Below are positions 48,430 through 57,954 of a DNA stretch of 64,000 nucleotides, one piece after another. Each line of letters opens with the position of its first letter. The stretch's first letter is position 1. The notes below the pieces were generated by a model that saw only the letters and a list, made by a program, of their open reading frames with translations, was not told the origin of the DNA and made no database searches. This DNA is from Bagarius yarrelli (taxonomy: Eukaryota > Chordata > Actinopteri > Siluriformes > Sisoridae), in the NCBI GenBank assembly GCA_005784505.1, contig VCAZ01000096.1:1686020-1750019 (forward strand), given 5' to 3'. Both the position numbers and the translations under genes were made by a program.

Positions 48430-48610
48430 ATTATGGAAGTGCACACTTCAGTTGCGGAAGTTCGGAAAGGACCAAATGCGCTGACGAGCAAACATGGGAC
48501 AGTTTAAACACGTCAGCAAACTGTGTCAAACGTCATTGCCACGTCATCGTCGCGCCACAACTCAGACAAAAGATGGCGGTACCGGTAGTCACTGGTAAAG
48601 TGATAATTGC
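48430..48610. promoter_or_regulatory. candidate promoter patch (CRE and YY1-like motifs)
   Basis: Higher in GC and CpG than its surroundings. It has three ACGTCA half-sites (48,510, 48,530 and 48,541; TGACGT on the minus strand) and AAGATGGCGG (48,570-48,579), which fits the YY1 motif common just downstream of transcription starts in housekeeping genes. It lies 5.5 kb upstream of dnajc13 coding exon 1 and could house the missing 5' UTR exon on the minus strand, a plus-strand start, or both. Confidence 0.4.
48573..48594 (+). other. possible plus-strand first exon (MAVPVVT)
   Basis: ATGGCGGTACCGGTAGTCAC then TG, followed by gtaaag, which fits a splice donor. It would encode MAVPVVT plus one base. 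No matching second exon was recognised; the frame at 48,626-48,886 is not a known protein. Could equally be non-coding 5' UTR or chance. Confidence 0.25.
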
Positions 48611-48889
48611 ATTGTTGCTAATTACATGAATAAACTTTTACTTACACTTAACATCCCTATCCTTGTTCATTTTGTCGCGCTCTTCCCAGAAGTGCGCCAA
48701 CACCGCTCCGCTTTTCCTCTTTTTTCAGTCCTGCGATGCTTTCCAAAAAGACTAAGAAAACTACATTTTAAAAAATATGTCTGGTATCATTCAATAAATG
48801 TCTGTATAAATAACACGGCTCATTTCCAAAATTCAATTTTTAATGTAAAAAATGTATTGTATAGATTTAATCTTTTAATATTTTAAATT

Positions 48890-49905
48890 GCATTTCTTTT
48901 ACATTTTTTCAATGCTTGTTTTTATGATAACTGAAAAGGAAGCTAAAGCAAAAGCTGGGTAAATCATTCTAGATAGTATTTAACTTTCTCACAAAAAAAT
49001 AATACATCCTGTTTAGGGTGCAATTCAAAAGTTCACGTTTCCTTATTTTTAGTTGAAGGCCTAATTCCTTTACAAAAGGAATTGATTGAAGAGATAGCCA
49101 GAGGAATCTGGGGTTTGTAGAAATAGTGTCATCTGCTAACTGACTAAATGCTAAGTTTCTTCAAAATGCAGTTAATTTTTTCGTTATTAACCAGAGTGGA
49201 TAACATATCTACAGATATCTAACATATCTACACTTCTAAATTGTTTACCAAAATATTCTAAAGATTTTAACAGAAAGGCGTTCTTTATCATATGTTTAAC
49301 TTAAGGTTTCACCGCTATGTCAAGTACCTCATGCAAGTCAGCATCACACCAAGCTCTATAATCCTTGTCAACGTGGGGAATAAATTGTAATTGTAAAATT
49401 GTAATAAAATTGTAATACAAGTCACTGTAAAATCAATAGATTTTCTTACTTGTTAGGATAGGATCATTAGTTAAAGGACTGTCGTCTTTGTTCTAATCTG
49501 CAAAAGTAAAAGGTGCTTTTTTCACCTCTTTTTATACATTTAGCCCTAGAACGTATATATACAATGTAAAGATTGTCCAATTCTAATTGCAAAGAAGACA
49601 GTCACTATACTCTCATTGCAACATTTGTTAATATCATAAATAATATTATGGTCATGTTGTCTGCTTACTTTGGCAAGTATTTTACTGTAAGTAATAAAAA
49701 AATTCATGAATTTTAAATTTGAGGAACTCCCATCTGGCTTTATTAGAATTAAAATTATTACTATTATTAATTTCAAAATTAAATCTTTAACTTTATTACA
49801 GAATCTCTCATTGTTAAGTAAATCAGAATTCAATTTCCAGTATCCCTTAAACAGTGTTGTGATTTTGTCTGAATAGCAGTGAAATAGCACAGTGGTCTGT
49901 CAAAG
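48890..49905. other. intergenic, nothing recognised
   Basis: AT-rich with short open frames that look random. No repeats of known type seen. Confidence 0.45.
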
Positions 49906-49912
49906 GTGTTAG

Positions 49913-50100
49913 CTGGTGCCGTAGTGCAGTGAGTTAAGGAGCCGGCACCCACGTGTGCAGTTGTGCTCAGGCAACCCGGGTTCAATTTTGGGTCATTTCC
50001 TGTTCCACCCCTCTCTCTCTATTGCTCCCATTTCATTTCTGTCTGTCCTTTAAATACAGGCAAAATGCTCCAAAAATCTTTTTAAAAAAGTGCTGCCGAT
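49913..50100 (+). mobile_element. tRNA-derived SINE (second family)
   Basis: Head gctggtgccgtagtgcagtg and B box gggttcaattttg, then cctctctctctattgctccc and ttaaatacaggcaaaatgct, the body and tail of a fish SINE different from the one at 17,215. Confidence 0.65.
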
Positions 50101-50109
50101 ATGGCACAG

Positions 50110-51440
50110 TTTTTAAGAAATAATCGTAGGTTATCTAAAATAAGCCAATAATCAATTCTTGATTTGCTGATTAGGTTCTCGAGACCTCTATCAGTTTAAG
50201 GCTAGTGCATAACTGGAAAAACACAGGATTTGGCTGGGACATAATGCCTTTGGGTGTGAATGTCTATCAAGTGTCTCATTTAAACATTGAAGTCTCATCC
50301 TACAATATTATTATCTGTAGGGTATAATCTCTTTAAATCATTAATTACAAAAAAGATCTCTCTCAAAGTAAATTTTGATTTAGTTGTTCATTATTGTGGA
50401 AAAATTGCAGTACCAGCTAAGTGGGAAGAACCATGGCTAAGTAACATCTTGACACTGACTGGACCAAAAGTCAGTATCTGTTACAAGAGAGTGTGTTTCT
50501 TGTAGAAAAGTATAGTGAGAACTATTCATTTAACAAAATAAAAACATTGCTTTTCTTTTAAAGTTGATTTGAATGCCCCTAAAAATGACATAAAAGAAAA
50601 TGGTAACTTAACTGGAAACATAATCATAAGAAAAAAAAAACAATGTAAGGATAAGTGCAAACAATTGTAAGACATATAAAAAAAAATTATATATATATAT
50701 ATATCAAATTACCACGGTCTATATAAACGACATACCTCACAACCTAGTGTGTCTCCAACAAATTATATCCCAAACGATCCATTCAAATGCAGTGAATAAA
50801 TATGGTAAAGGTAAGGTAAATACGTTTTCCTTCAGTGTAACCATACGGTCCACGGTAGTACGCTTTCTTTCCTGCTTTTCTCCCACGTTCCTGGCAGATG
50901 GCGAATACTTCGTTAATTTCCATTTATGTCTTGGTTTACCTGGCTTCCTTTTGCCGAATCGGTGAACTGTATCAACAATGTCTTCTAATTTTTTATGTTC
51001 AAACTTTTTTATTGTATACCAATTATTGTTATTACAATAGATTATTAATCACCATCCTTCTTATTTTTTTATCTGTTACCCGACGAAAACCAGTAAAAGG
51101 CGGGTAGACTTGAAAGTATGTTACAAGAATCTTTTTATTGAAGATTTACAACACACTGCAGGATTTCTGGGGTCATCAATGTCTCACTTGACAAAAGACA
51201 AACCTCTGGTTCTTATACACATTTTGGAGGCTGTCCTATCAAGTTATGCTAAAGCTGTAGATCTTTTGTTAAAACTCCAGACTTCTCAACTCCGTCACCT
51301 ACTACAGACATCCCGACTTCCTTGATCGTATAGTGGATTTTATAGTGTAAGGGTAATTTCTTGCCCCAATTTCCAGAGATAATTAACTATGGACCAGTCA
51401 GGTGTGGAATAATACAGACTCTACTGATGTTAAAAGGCCA
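50110..51440. other. intergenic, unassigned short open frames
   Basis: Plus-strand frames of about 70 codons at 50,287-50,505, 50,747-50,965, 50,898-51,107 and 51,110-51,325 lack recognisable domains. A (TA)n tract is at 50,684-50,704. May include decayed 3' parts of the retroviral element to the right, but no pol motif was found. Confidence 0.4.
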
Positions 51441-51449
51441 CAGTCATCC

Positions 51450-52770
51450 TTATCTTTAGCACAAAGTTTTTCTTGTAAGGGATTTTAAGTTTATTTGCTA
51501 GATCAATTGGAATGACAGTAATGTCTGCGCCAGTATCTAAAAGAAAACCAACCTCCTTTTGTTGTTCACAAACACTCTTCTATCATTATCAAAAATAACC
51601 TGTGAAAGGTAAGCACTCACAGCCCCAACAATTAGTTTTTTGCCTGTTTTGCCTGTACCTGTTGCGCTTTTATAAATGCCTGCGCGAGTTGTCCTAGGCT
51701 TTCAGTGAAAAGAGTCGGGACAACACTAGGGTTATAAGCAGGCTGCCTAGGTGTTTGATTATGCTGCAAATTTCTGCAAATGTCCTGTTTTTTTTTTTTA
51801 CAATCTTTTGCCCAGTGGACAAATTTACCACAGTAATGACATTTATCTCTTTTAACCATTCACTCATCTTTTTTTCTTTCTGACTTAGGTTGATTTACAT
51901 AGGCTGCTGCAATTCCTACTTTACAATAGCCAGTCTTTCTAAGTTTGTCATTAGTCTAGTAGTGGACCATGTGAGATCAAGGAAAGGCAGCGCATTCTTG
52001 TACCCTGCTAAGAGTCCATCAAACCAGATACGAACTAATTGGCCCCTTTCCTCCGAAACCACTTCAGGGGTGTCAGCAATACCTCTGTAAGCTGCAGCTG
52101 CCTGACAAAATCTTTCGGTGTACTCACTAATGACTTCATCTTTCTTTTGCACACAACTACTAACCCGCAACCAGTCTATCTCCGGCCCAATGACCTTTTT
52201 TTAACACAGTCAGGACACCCTCATGAAGTTTTTCTTTAGAGTTATTGCACAGCTTTCTCGAAGCTATGAAATTTAGACTCGGTTAAACTCTCTGTTACCT
52301 CAGGTCCTAAGATTGCAGTTTTAAGAACTGATTGGACCTGGACTGCAGAAGGTGCAGGACAGACACTTTCAGTTCATCTAGCCCACTTTGAGCCTTATTA
52401 CATACTCCACAAACTGTTCTATCTTTCCATGCATTCGCATTATCGCAATCAACATTCAGGATAGAGAATATCTGCTGGTGGAGGATTCAAAGAATTGTCT
52501 TCTAAAATCTTTTTATGTCCCAATTTCTTTGTTAACGACAACACAGGGGCATGCAACTTTTTAATTTGCAAATCTAATTTTTAAATCTGCTGAATGTGGT
52601 CTTGGGTGGTAGCTGCACAGAACTCACAAGGACAACAAATTATACCAGTTATATAATTCTTACTATCTGACCATAAAGGAGTTGCAAGACCACCTTTTTC
52701 AGTTGTGGGAATCAGTCTAGCATTCTTTCTAAAAACTTTTTTTTTATGTTTCTTTGTTACACACACTTAA
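51450..52770 (-). mobile_element. endogenous retrovirus gag-pro relic
   Basis: Minus strand. Gag-like frames from 52,766, a capsid-like piece at 52,170-51,916 (EVISEYTERFCQAAAAYRG), and a nucleocapsid piece at 51,859-51,632 with one CCHC zinc knuckle (Cys-X2-Cys-X4-His-X4-Cys, starting CHYCGKFVHWAKDC). A protease piece with FLLDTGADITVI follows near 51,560-51,520. Stops and shifts separate the parts; pol and env were not found. A single knuckle fits gamma/epsilon-type retroviruses, but the placement is tentative. Confidence 0.7.
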
Positions 52771-52865
52771 AAACACTGATCAACAGAGGGTACACTTGTT
52801 AACACAGATCAACTATGGTTAACCTTCCTTGGCAAAGTAAAGAATAACAAAAAAATTACAAGCAC

Positions 52866-53262
52866 TTTATGCTAATCTTCTCTGTCGAAACAGAGGGTAA
52901 CCAATATTAGCCCTTAACACTAATCTTCTCTGCCAAAACAGAGGATAACCAATATTAGCACTTAATGCTAATTTTCTCTGCCGAAACAGAGGATAACCGA
53001 TATTAGCACGTAATGCTAATGTTTCCTGCCAAAACAAAGGATAACCAATATTAGCATGTAACGCTAATCTTCCCTGTCTGAACAGAGGATAACCAATTCT
53101 TTCCTGCCTAAACAGAGGATAACCAATATTAGCACAAAATGCTAATATTCCCTGCCTAAACAGAGGATAACCAATATTAGCACAAAATGCTAATCTTCCC
53201 TGCCAAAACAGAGGATAACCAATTTTTCCCTGCTAAAACAGAGGATAACCAAAATAAAAGAA
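52866..53262. repeat. 48-bp minisatellite with internal dyad, 9 units
   Basis: Unit: aacagaggataaccaatatt then agcacttaatgctaatcttc then cctgcca. Nine ggataacc-type cores can be counted (the first is gggtaacc). The segment attagcac..aatgctaat forms a short inverted repeat; two units (near 53,085 and 53,210) lack it and are about 30 bp. Lies between the retroviral gag relic and the Ty3-like gag. Confidence 0.9.
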
Positions 53263-53289
53263 AAACTTGTTAACACACAACGGTAGTTA

Positions 53290-53890
53290 ACCTTTCCTGA
53301 TACACCACATGTACAGAAAATAACAATAACATGTCCACACTGGACACCAGCCTTGGCTGCAGAGCATAGCTGGGGGGCTGCAGCCATCTTGGAGCTTGGC
53401 TGGGGCGTGGTGGCCATCTTGGAACTTGGCCGCAAAGCGTTGGCCATCCTGGAACTTGGCTGTGGAGCAGCGACAATCATGAAACTTGGCTGCAGAGCGC
53501 CGGCCATCGTGGATCTTGGCTCCGGGGTGATGGCCATCTTGGAACTTGGCTGTGGGGCGGCAGCCATCCTGGAGCTGGGCAGGGGAGCAGCGACCCTCTT
53601 GGAGCTGTAGGGTTCCTTGTCTTTTAACCCCACAATAAACAAGAAACCGCTTAGCTGCAAAGCGTATTTCACGTATTCTGCCAGGGACCAGTGAATTTTT
53701 GCCCCTGGCATCTTCCACTGAACAGGGTCATTTAGTCGAAATTCAAAAACTTCCTTTGAGCCAATATCATTAAACCCTGTGAGGTTGCATAGTCCTCAAA
53801 ATTCCTTCACATACTCCTCAATGGAGGAATTGCCCTGACGAAGGTAAATGAGACACTCAGCTGCTGGGTTTATTTTGAGGTGGATTATTC
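53290..53890 (-). pseudogene. Ty3-like retrotransposon gag with 10-residue repeats
   Basis: Minus strand. From 53,880 it reads NPAAECLIYLRQGNSSIEEY then VKEF, a stop, GLCNLTGFND, and LNDPVQWKMPGAKIHWSLAE then YVKYAL, a gag pattern seen in fish Ty3/gypsy elements. From 53,605 the frame carries about eight copies of a 10-residue unit like PSSKMATTPQ. The stop after VKEF and loss of downstream domains make it inactive. Confidence 0.65.
53362..53612. repeat. 30-bp coding minisatellite in gag
   Basis: Unit approximately cttggctgcggggcggcagc then catcttggaa, about eight copies. Because 30 is a multiple of three and stops are absent, three frames stay open through it (two on minus, one on plus), explaining the overlapping frames here. 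Confidence 0.85.
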
Positions 53891-54105
53891 TGTAACGGTA
53901 CTCCACTGAGGCAAGACGTATTGAACCCAAGTGCAGTTTATTTATAAACATAACTTAAACTTGACTATTTACAGAACTGAACATGAACTGAACACTGACT
54001 TGACCTGACTTGACAAACACTAACTTGACTTGACATAAACACTAGCATGAACTCACCGTAGTGGAACACAGACAAACAATAATCCACAAACACCAGGGCT
54101 ATCGA
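53891..54105 (-). mobile_element. LTR (partial) of the Ty3-like element
   Basis: The plus-strand left edge begins tgtaacgg, so the LTR ends ...CCGTTACA on the minus strand immediately before the gag leader. An AATAAA-type signal (minus, near 53,944) lies close to that end. Contains runs of acttgacttgac. The other part appears to continue beyond the inserted LINE at 54,721-54,830. Confidence 0.5.
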
Positions 54106-54720
54106 TTAGATTAGATTCAACTTTATTGTCAGTGTGCAAGGTACATGTACAGAGCCAATGAAATGCAGTTAGCATCTAACAAGAAGTGCATAAGTGGCTT
54201 ATTTGCTTATTTATGTACAGAAGGTATATGGATAGAATATAGATGTGTAACAATAGATAGTTATAGATTGTGCAAAGATGTATAATGATAAGGTAGTGCA
54301 AAGTACAAAAGTGGCAGTGCAGTGGTAATTAAAATACTGTATATCAGCTGTTCAGTGCAGAAACAGCGACAGGAAAGAAGCTGTTTTTCAGTCTTTTTAT
54401 GCAGGCTCTGAGGCATTGGTAGCGTCTGCCTGATGGGAGAAGAGTGAACAGTCCGTGGTTGGGGTGAGAGGGATCTTTGATTTACCAGACGCCCTTATCC
54501 AGAGCGACTTACAATATTCCTTGCTATACAACTGAGCAATTAAGGGCCTTGCTCAGGTGGCTCAGTCGAGCTGGGAATCAAACCCACAACCTTTGGGTTG
54601 GTAATCCAACACCCTAACCATGAGCCACCACTTTCCCACCAAACACCTCTCACCCTTTGCAGGCAGCGTTTTTTGTGTATGTTGTCCAGGGTGGGTAGCT
54701 GAGTGCCGATGATTCGTTCA
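54106..54720 (-). mobile_element. LINE 3' end inserted in the LTR, itself holding a SINE
   Basis: gattagattcaactttattg, caaggtacatgtacagagcc and gaagctgtttttcagtcttt match the 3' end of the LINE at 57,955-59,640 closely (57,965-58,465). It is 5'-truncated at gattcgttc (54,719). The match is interrupted at 54,479-54,640 by a SINE. Confidence 0.75.
54479..54640 (-). mobile_element. tRNA-derived SINE inserted in LINE
   Basis: Minus strand: gtggtggctcatggttaggg head, B-box-like gggtttgattccc, and tail ataagggcgtctggtaaatc (revcomp of plus 54,481-54,500). The LINE sequence resumes after it (tctcaccctttgcaggcagc), matching 58,386 onward. Confidence 0.7.
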
Positions 54721-54859
54721 ATAAATACACAGAACACATTAACATAGCATAGCTTAGTGCTAGCATAGCTTAGCCTAGACATAAAACGAACAATAAACAT
54801 GAAACAAGAACATGAAGCCTTACACAACTGACATCGATTACATCTGCCCTCAATGGTAG

Positions 54860-56590
54860 GGTATATTTAAGATGGCCTGGCCTTTAAAAAAATTATTCTA
54901 TGAAGAATTTTGAATTGTATGAGGCTTAGACGAGCACAAATTGTACTAGTGCATATTCTAGCTAATGCTCTTGTCCACCATTCCTCCTCAAAGCTCTCTC
55001 TTAATACCTCCTCCCAAACTCTTCTAATGTTTTCAATAGGGCACACATCTGAGCTTAATAACTGACTATAAATTCTTGCATTTTGTGACTTGTGGCAAGG
55101 ATTATGTTGCAGTGTTTAGGGGGTGACGAGGGATAATTGGGAATCAAACTCCCAGCACAATACCTAACCTGCAAGAACTGAAACAGCAACTGAACAACAA
55201 CCATTACTAGACATAAACTTTGCTACTGACCTTGACATTGATGACGGGGCTCTTCTCTGGGAGCTAGATCGATCTATCACAGGGTCTATTACACAATTAA
55301 GAGCTCCAGCAAATATCAATGAGTGACTATTTAATGAATACCTTACATTTTCACAGCTATTACCTTAGTAGAGGAAAACTAAACCCTTTGATTAATCAAT
55401 ATTGCATCCCCTTTGGCTCTTAAATTGCAATTTGAATGAAAGGCTTTTCCTACCCATGGCATTTAAGCTCATACTGGTCTTGACTTCTCAGATGTGTCTC
55501 CTGCAAAAATACAATGTCAGCATCGAACCTTTTCATATGTGAAAAGATCTTTGACTTTTTGATGGGGTTATTGATGCCTTTTATGGTTATAAATCTAATA
55601 GAAGAGTTCGGTTTGGGCAACTGACCAGAAAAATTTGTCATTTACTCTACTAATCCACTGGAGACATTTACATACCCGCACATCCTCTGCATAGGAAGAA
55701 GAAGGAAAAAATAAACCATACATAATCGACACAACATCAACAGATCCATCCCACACAAACAAGACCCACCCAAGCACATCCAATATTTACATCAAACAAT
55801 GCGAACCTATGTGCAGACTCCAACTGGACATGGACACTGACTATATTTAAACCTACATTTGCATAAAAAACACCCTTTCTAAGATAATACCCTTTTAATA
55901 GAACAGTCTTGATCCTAATAGACCATAATAGCACAACGCTGAGATTATTATACTCTACTTACTTAAACGTTTTATTGTTGGACGAAAGAACTGGCATATG
56001 CTTTAGCCAAATCTGGCAAATTAAACTGCTTCTCCACACCATTATAAGTAATATGCAATTTGGCTGAATGTTAAAATCCAAATTTCACCCCAGAAATTTT
56101 TCAGAGTTACTGATGGACATCATTAAAGGTCGAGCTCGAACGTTTTTTGCAGTGAGATCTGGAAAGATAGTTATCATCATGTCTCTGATGTTGAACTCAA
56201 ATGCGCACTGCAGAACCGGCATACAGAGTGATAATGCAGTCTTGCAACAATAGCACATGAACGCTCCCCGCAGTTTGGGCTTTGGCTGTAATGTGTGATG
56301 TGAAGGTCCACAATGATGTCCTTATCCGAATTAAGTACTTCCTTGAGGAGTTTAAAGAGCGCCAAAGCAGTACGGGATTTATCTTCATAAAATCCTATAA
56401 TCCTTATATTGTTGCGCTGACATCCGGCTTCTAAATTCTCGCACTTATCCTCTAGCTTTGCTACGGTGGTCATAAGGGAGTCCACCTTGTCCTGCAGCAC
56501 AGTGATATCATCTGAACAGGTAGACAATGACTGTTCTATATCCTTAACCGCACTTTTTAATGATTGCATGCTGTCTGCACCGTAATAACG
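54860..56590 (-). mobile_element. L1-type LINE, second copy with internal deletions
   Basis: Minus strand, same family as 8,990-14,590. ORF1 from about 56,585 (KLEDKCENLEAG, then NNIRIIGFYEDKS); ORF2 from about 55,640 (MTNFSGQLPKPNSS, then FLQETHLRS); the endonuclease then has a small gap near 55,335 and is joined at about 55,197 directly to the far 3' part (PIENIRRVWEEVLRE near 55,050). About 2 kb of ORF2 including the RT is missing. Confidence 0.75.
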
Positions 56591-56599
56591 GTGGAACGA

Positions 56600-56950
56600 A
56601 AATGATGTGTTTTTTAAAAATGTAAGCAAATAAAAATCTAAAAAGTGTGGTGTGCATTTGTATTCATCCCCCTGCGTCAATACTTTGTAGAGTCACCTTT
56701 CGCTGCAATTACAGCTGCAAGTCTTTTGTGTTATGTTTCTACCAGTTTTGCACATCTAGAGACTGAATTTTTTGCCCACCCTTCTTTGCAAAATAGTTTA
56801 AGCTCAGCCAGATTGGATGAGGAGTGTCTGTGAACAGCAATTTTCAGGTCTTGCCACAGATACTCAATGGGATTTAGGTCTGGACTTTGACTGGGCCATT
56901 CTACCACATGAATATTCCTTGGTAAAAACCATTTCATTGTAGCTCTGTGT
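56600..56950 (-). mobile_element. Tc1 transposase C-terminal fragment
   Basis: The minus-strand frame 56,937-56,731 reads VEWPSQSPDLNPIEYLWQDL, the third catalytic segment of a Tc1-type DDE transposase. It runs on to the terminal region near 56,650 (gtattcatccccctgcgtca). The N-terminal two thirds are missing. Confidence 0.75.
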
Positions 56951-57214
56951 AACCGTCACCTGAATTCTAGCGCCCATGCACTGTCTTTGTTTTCTCTTCC
57001 GGATTAAGGGTATTTAAACTAGCACCACTTGAAGTATTGTTTCATGCAGCATACCAAGCATTTCTTGTTTGGACTGATTCTATGGTTTTTGATCTCTGCT
57101 TGATTTATTTGGTTTACGATTTCTGTCTCACATTTCCGATTTATCGGCCCAATTCTGTTGAATTACTATGTGTCGACTTCTGCCTGTTTCCTGACTTCAT
57201 TACGTGCTCAGCGT

Positions 57215-57665
57215 CATATCCAGAGGTTGTCTTTGGGAAACAGACGAATGAGTGCTGCCAACATTGCTGCAGAGGTTGAAGGGGTGGGGCTTAGGTCTTT
57301 CAGTGCTCAGACCATATGCCGCACATTGCATCAAATTGGTTTGCATGAAAGCAAGGTCTCCAACATCCACCAGCTCCGTGATGTCATCATAGAGGAGTGG
57401 AAGAGGATTCCATTGTCAACCTGTGAAGCGCTCGTGAACTCCATGTCCAAGGGTTAAGGCAGTGCTGGAAAATAATGGTGGCCATACAAAATATGGCTGT
57501 GTGTCGAGGTTTTTTTGATGGGACAGCAAATTTACACTATTACACAAGCTGTACAATCACTACTTTACATTGTAGCAGAGTTTCATTTCTTCAATGTTTT
57601 TACATAAAAAGATATAATAAATATGTAATGTAAGGGGTGTACTCACTTCTGTGACATACTGTATA
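57215..57665 (+). mobile_element. Tc1 transposon with the catalytic core deleted
   Basis: Plus-strand frame 57,158-57,457 starts in the DNA-binding region (RLSLGNRRMSAANIAAEVEG, then SAQTICRTLHQIGLH) and jumps within a few codons to the C-terminal end (IIEEWKRIPLSTCEALVNSM). The three catalytic Asp/Glu segments are gone. The right terminal region (ggtgtactcacttctgtgac) ends near 57,660. Confidence 0.7.
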
Positions 57666-57884
57666 TGTATAAACACCAATGCTCCAAGCGCAATGTCATT
57701 CGAACACTACACTCATTATTAGCATATGGCAGCATTAGCTGTAACAGGGAGGTGTAGATAATTTACAGTTGCTTACTGAAGGCCCTGACTGGTACACCTC
57801 ACGGTACGCACACTATCTAAACACAATTGCAAACGGTTTGCATTTTTGTTTCACTAATGCACTGTGCAGGGGTTTAGCCATCAT

Positions 57885-57950
57885 TTAATTTACATTTACA
57901 GCATTTAGCAGACTCTTGTCCAGAGTGATGCACAAAAGTGCTTTGAGTCA
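57885..57950 (-). repeat. SINE tail fragment
   Basis: tttacatttacagcatttag then cagactcttgtccagagtga is the reverse complement of the V-SINE-type tail seen at 17,370-17,398. Confidence 0.55.
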
Positions 57951-57954
57951 CATA

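Noticed and set aside
48626..48886. 86-codon plus-strand frame as second exon of a gene starting at 48,573
   Set aside because: No similarity recognised, low-complexity AT-rich second half, and an ambiguous acceptor.
52866..53262. CRISPR-like array
   Set aside because: Units are contiguous without unique spacers, in a vertebrate genome; it is a minisatellite.
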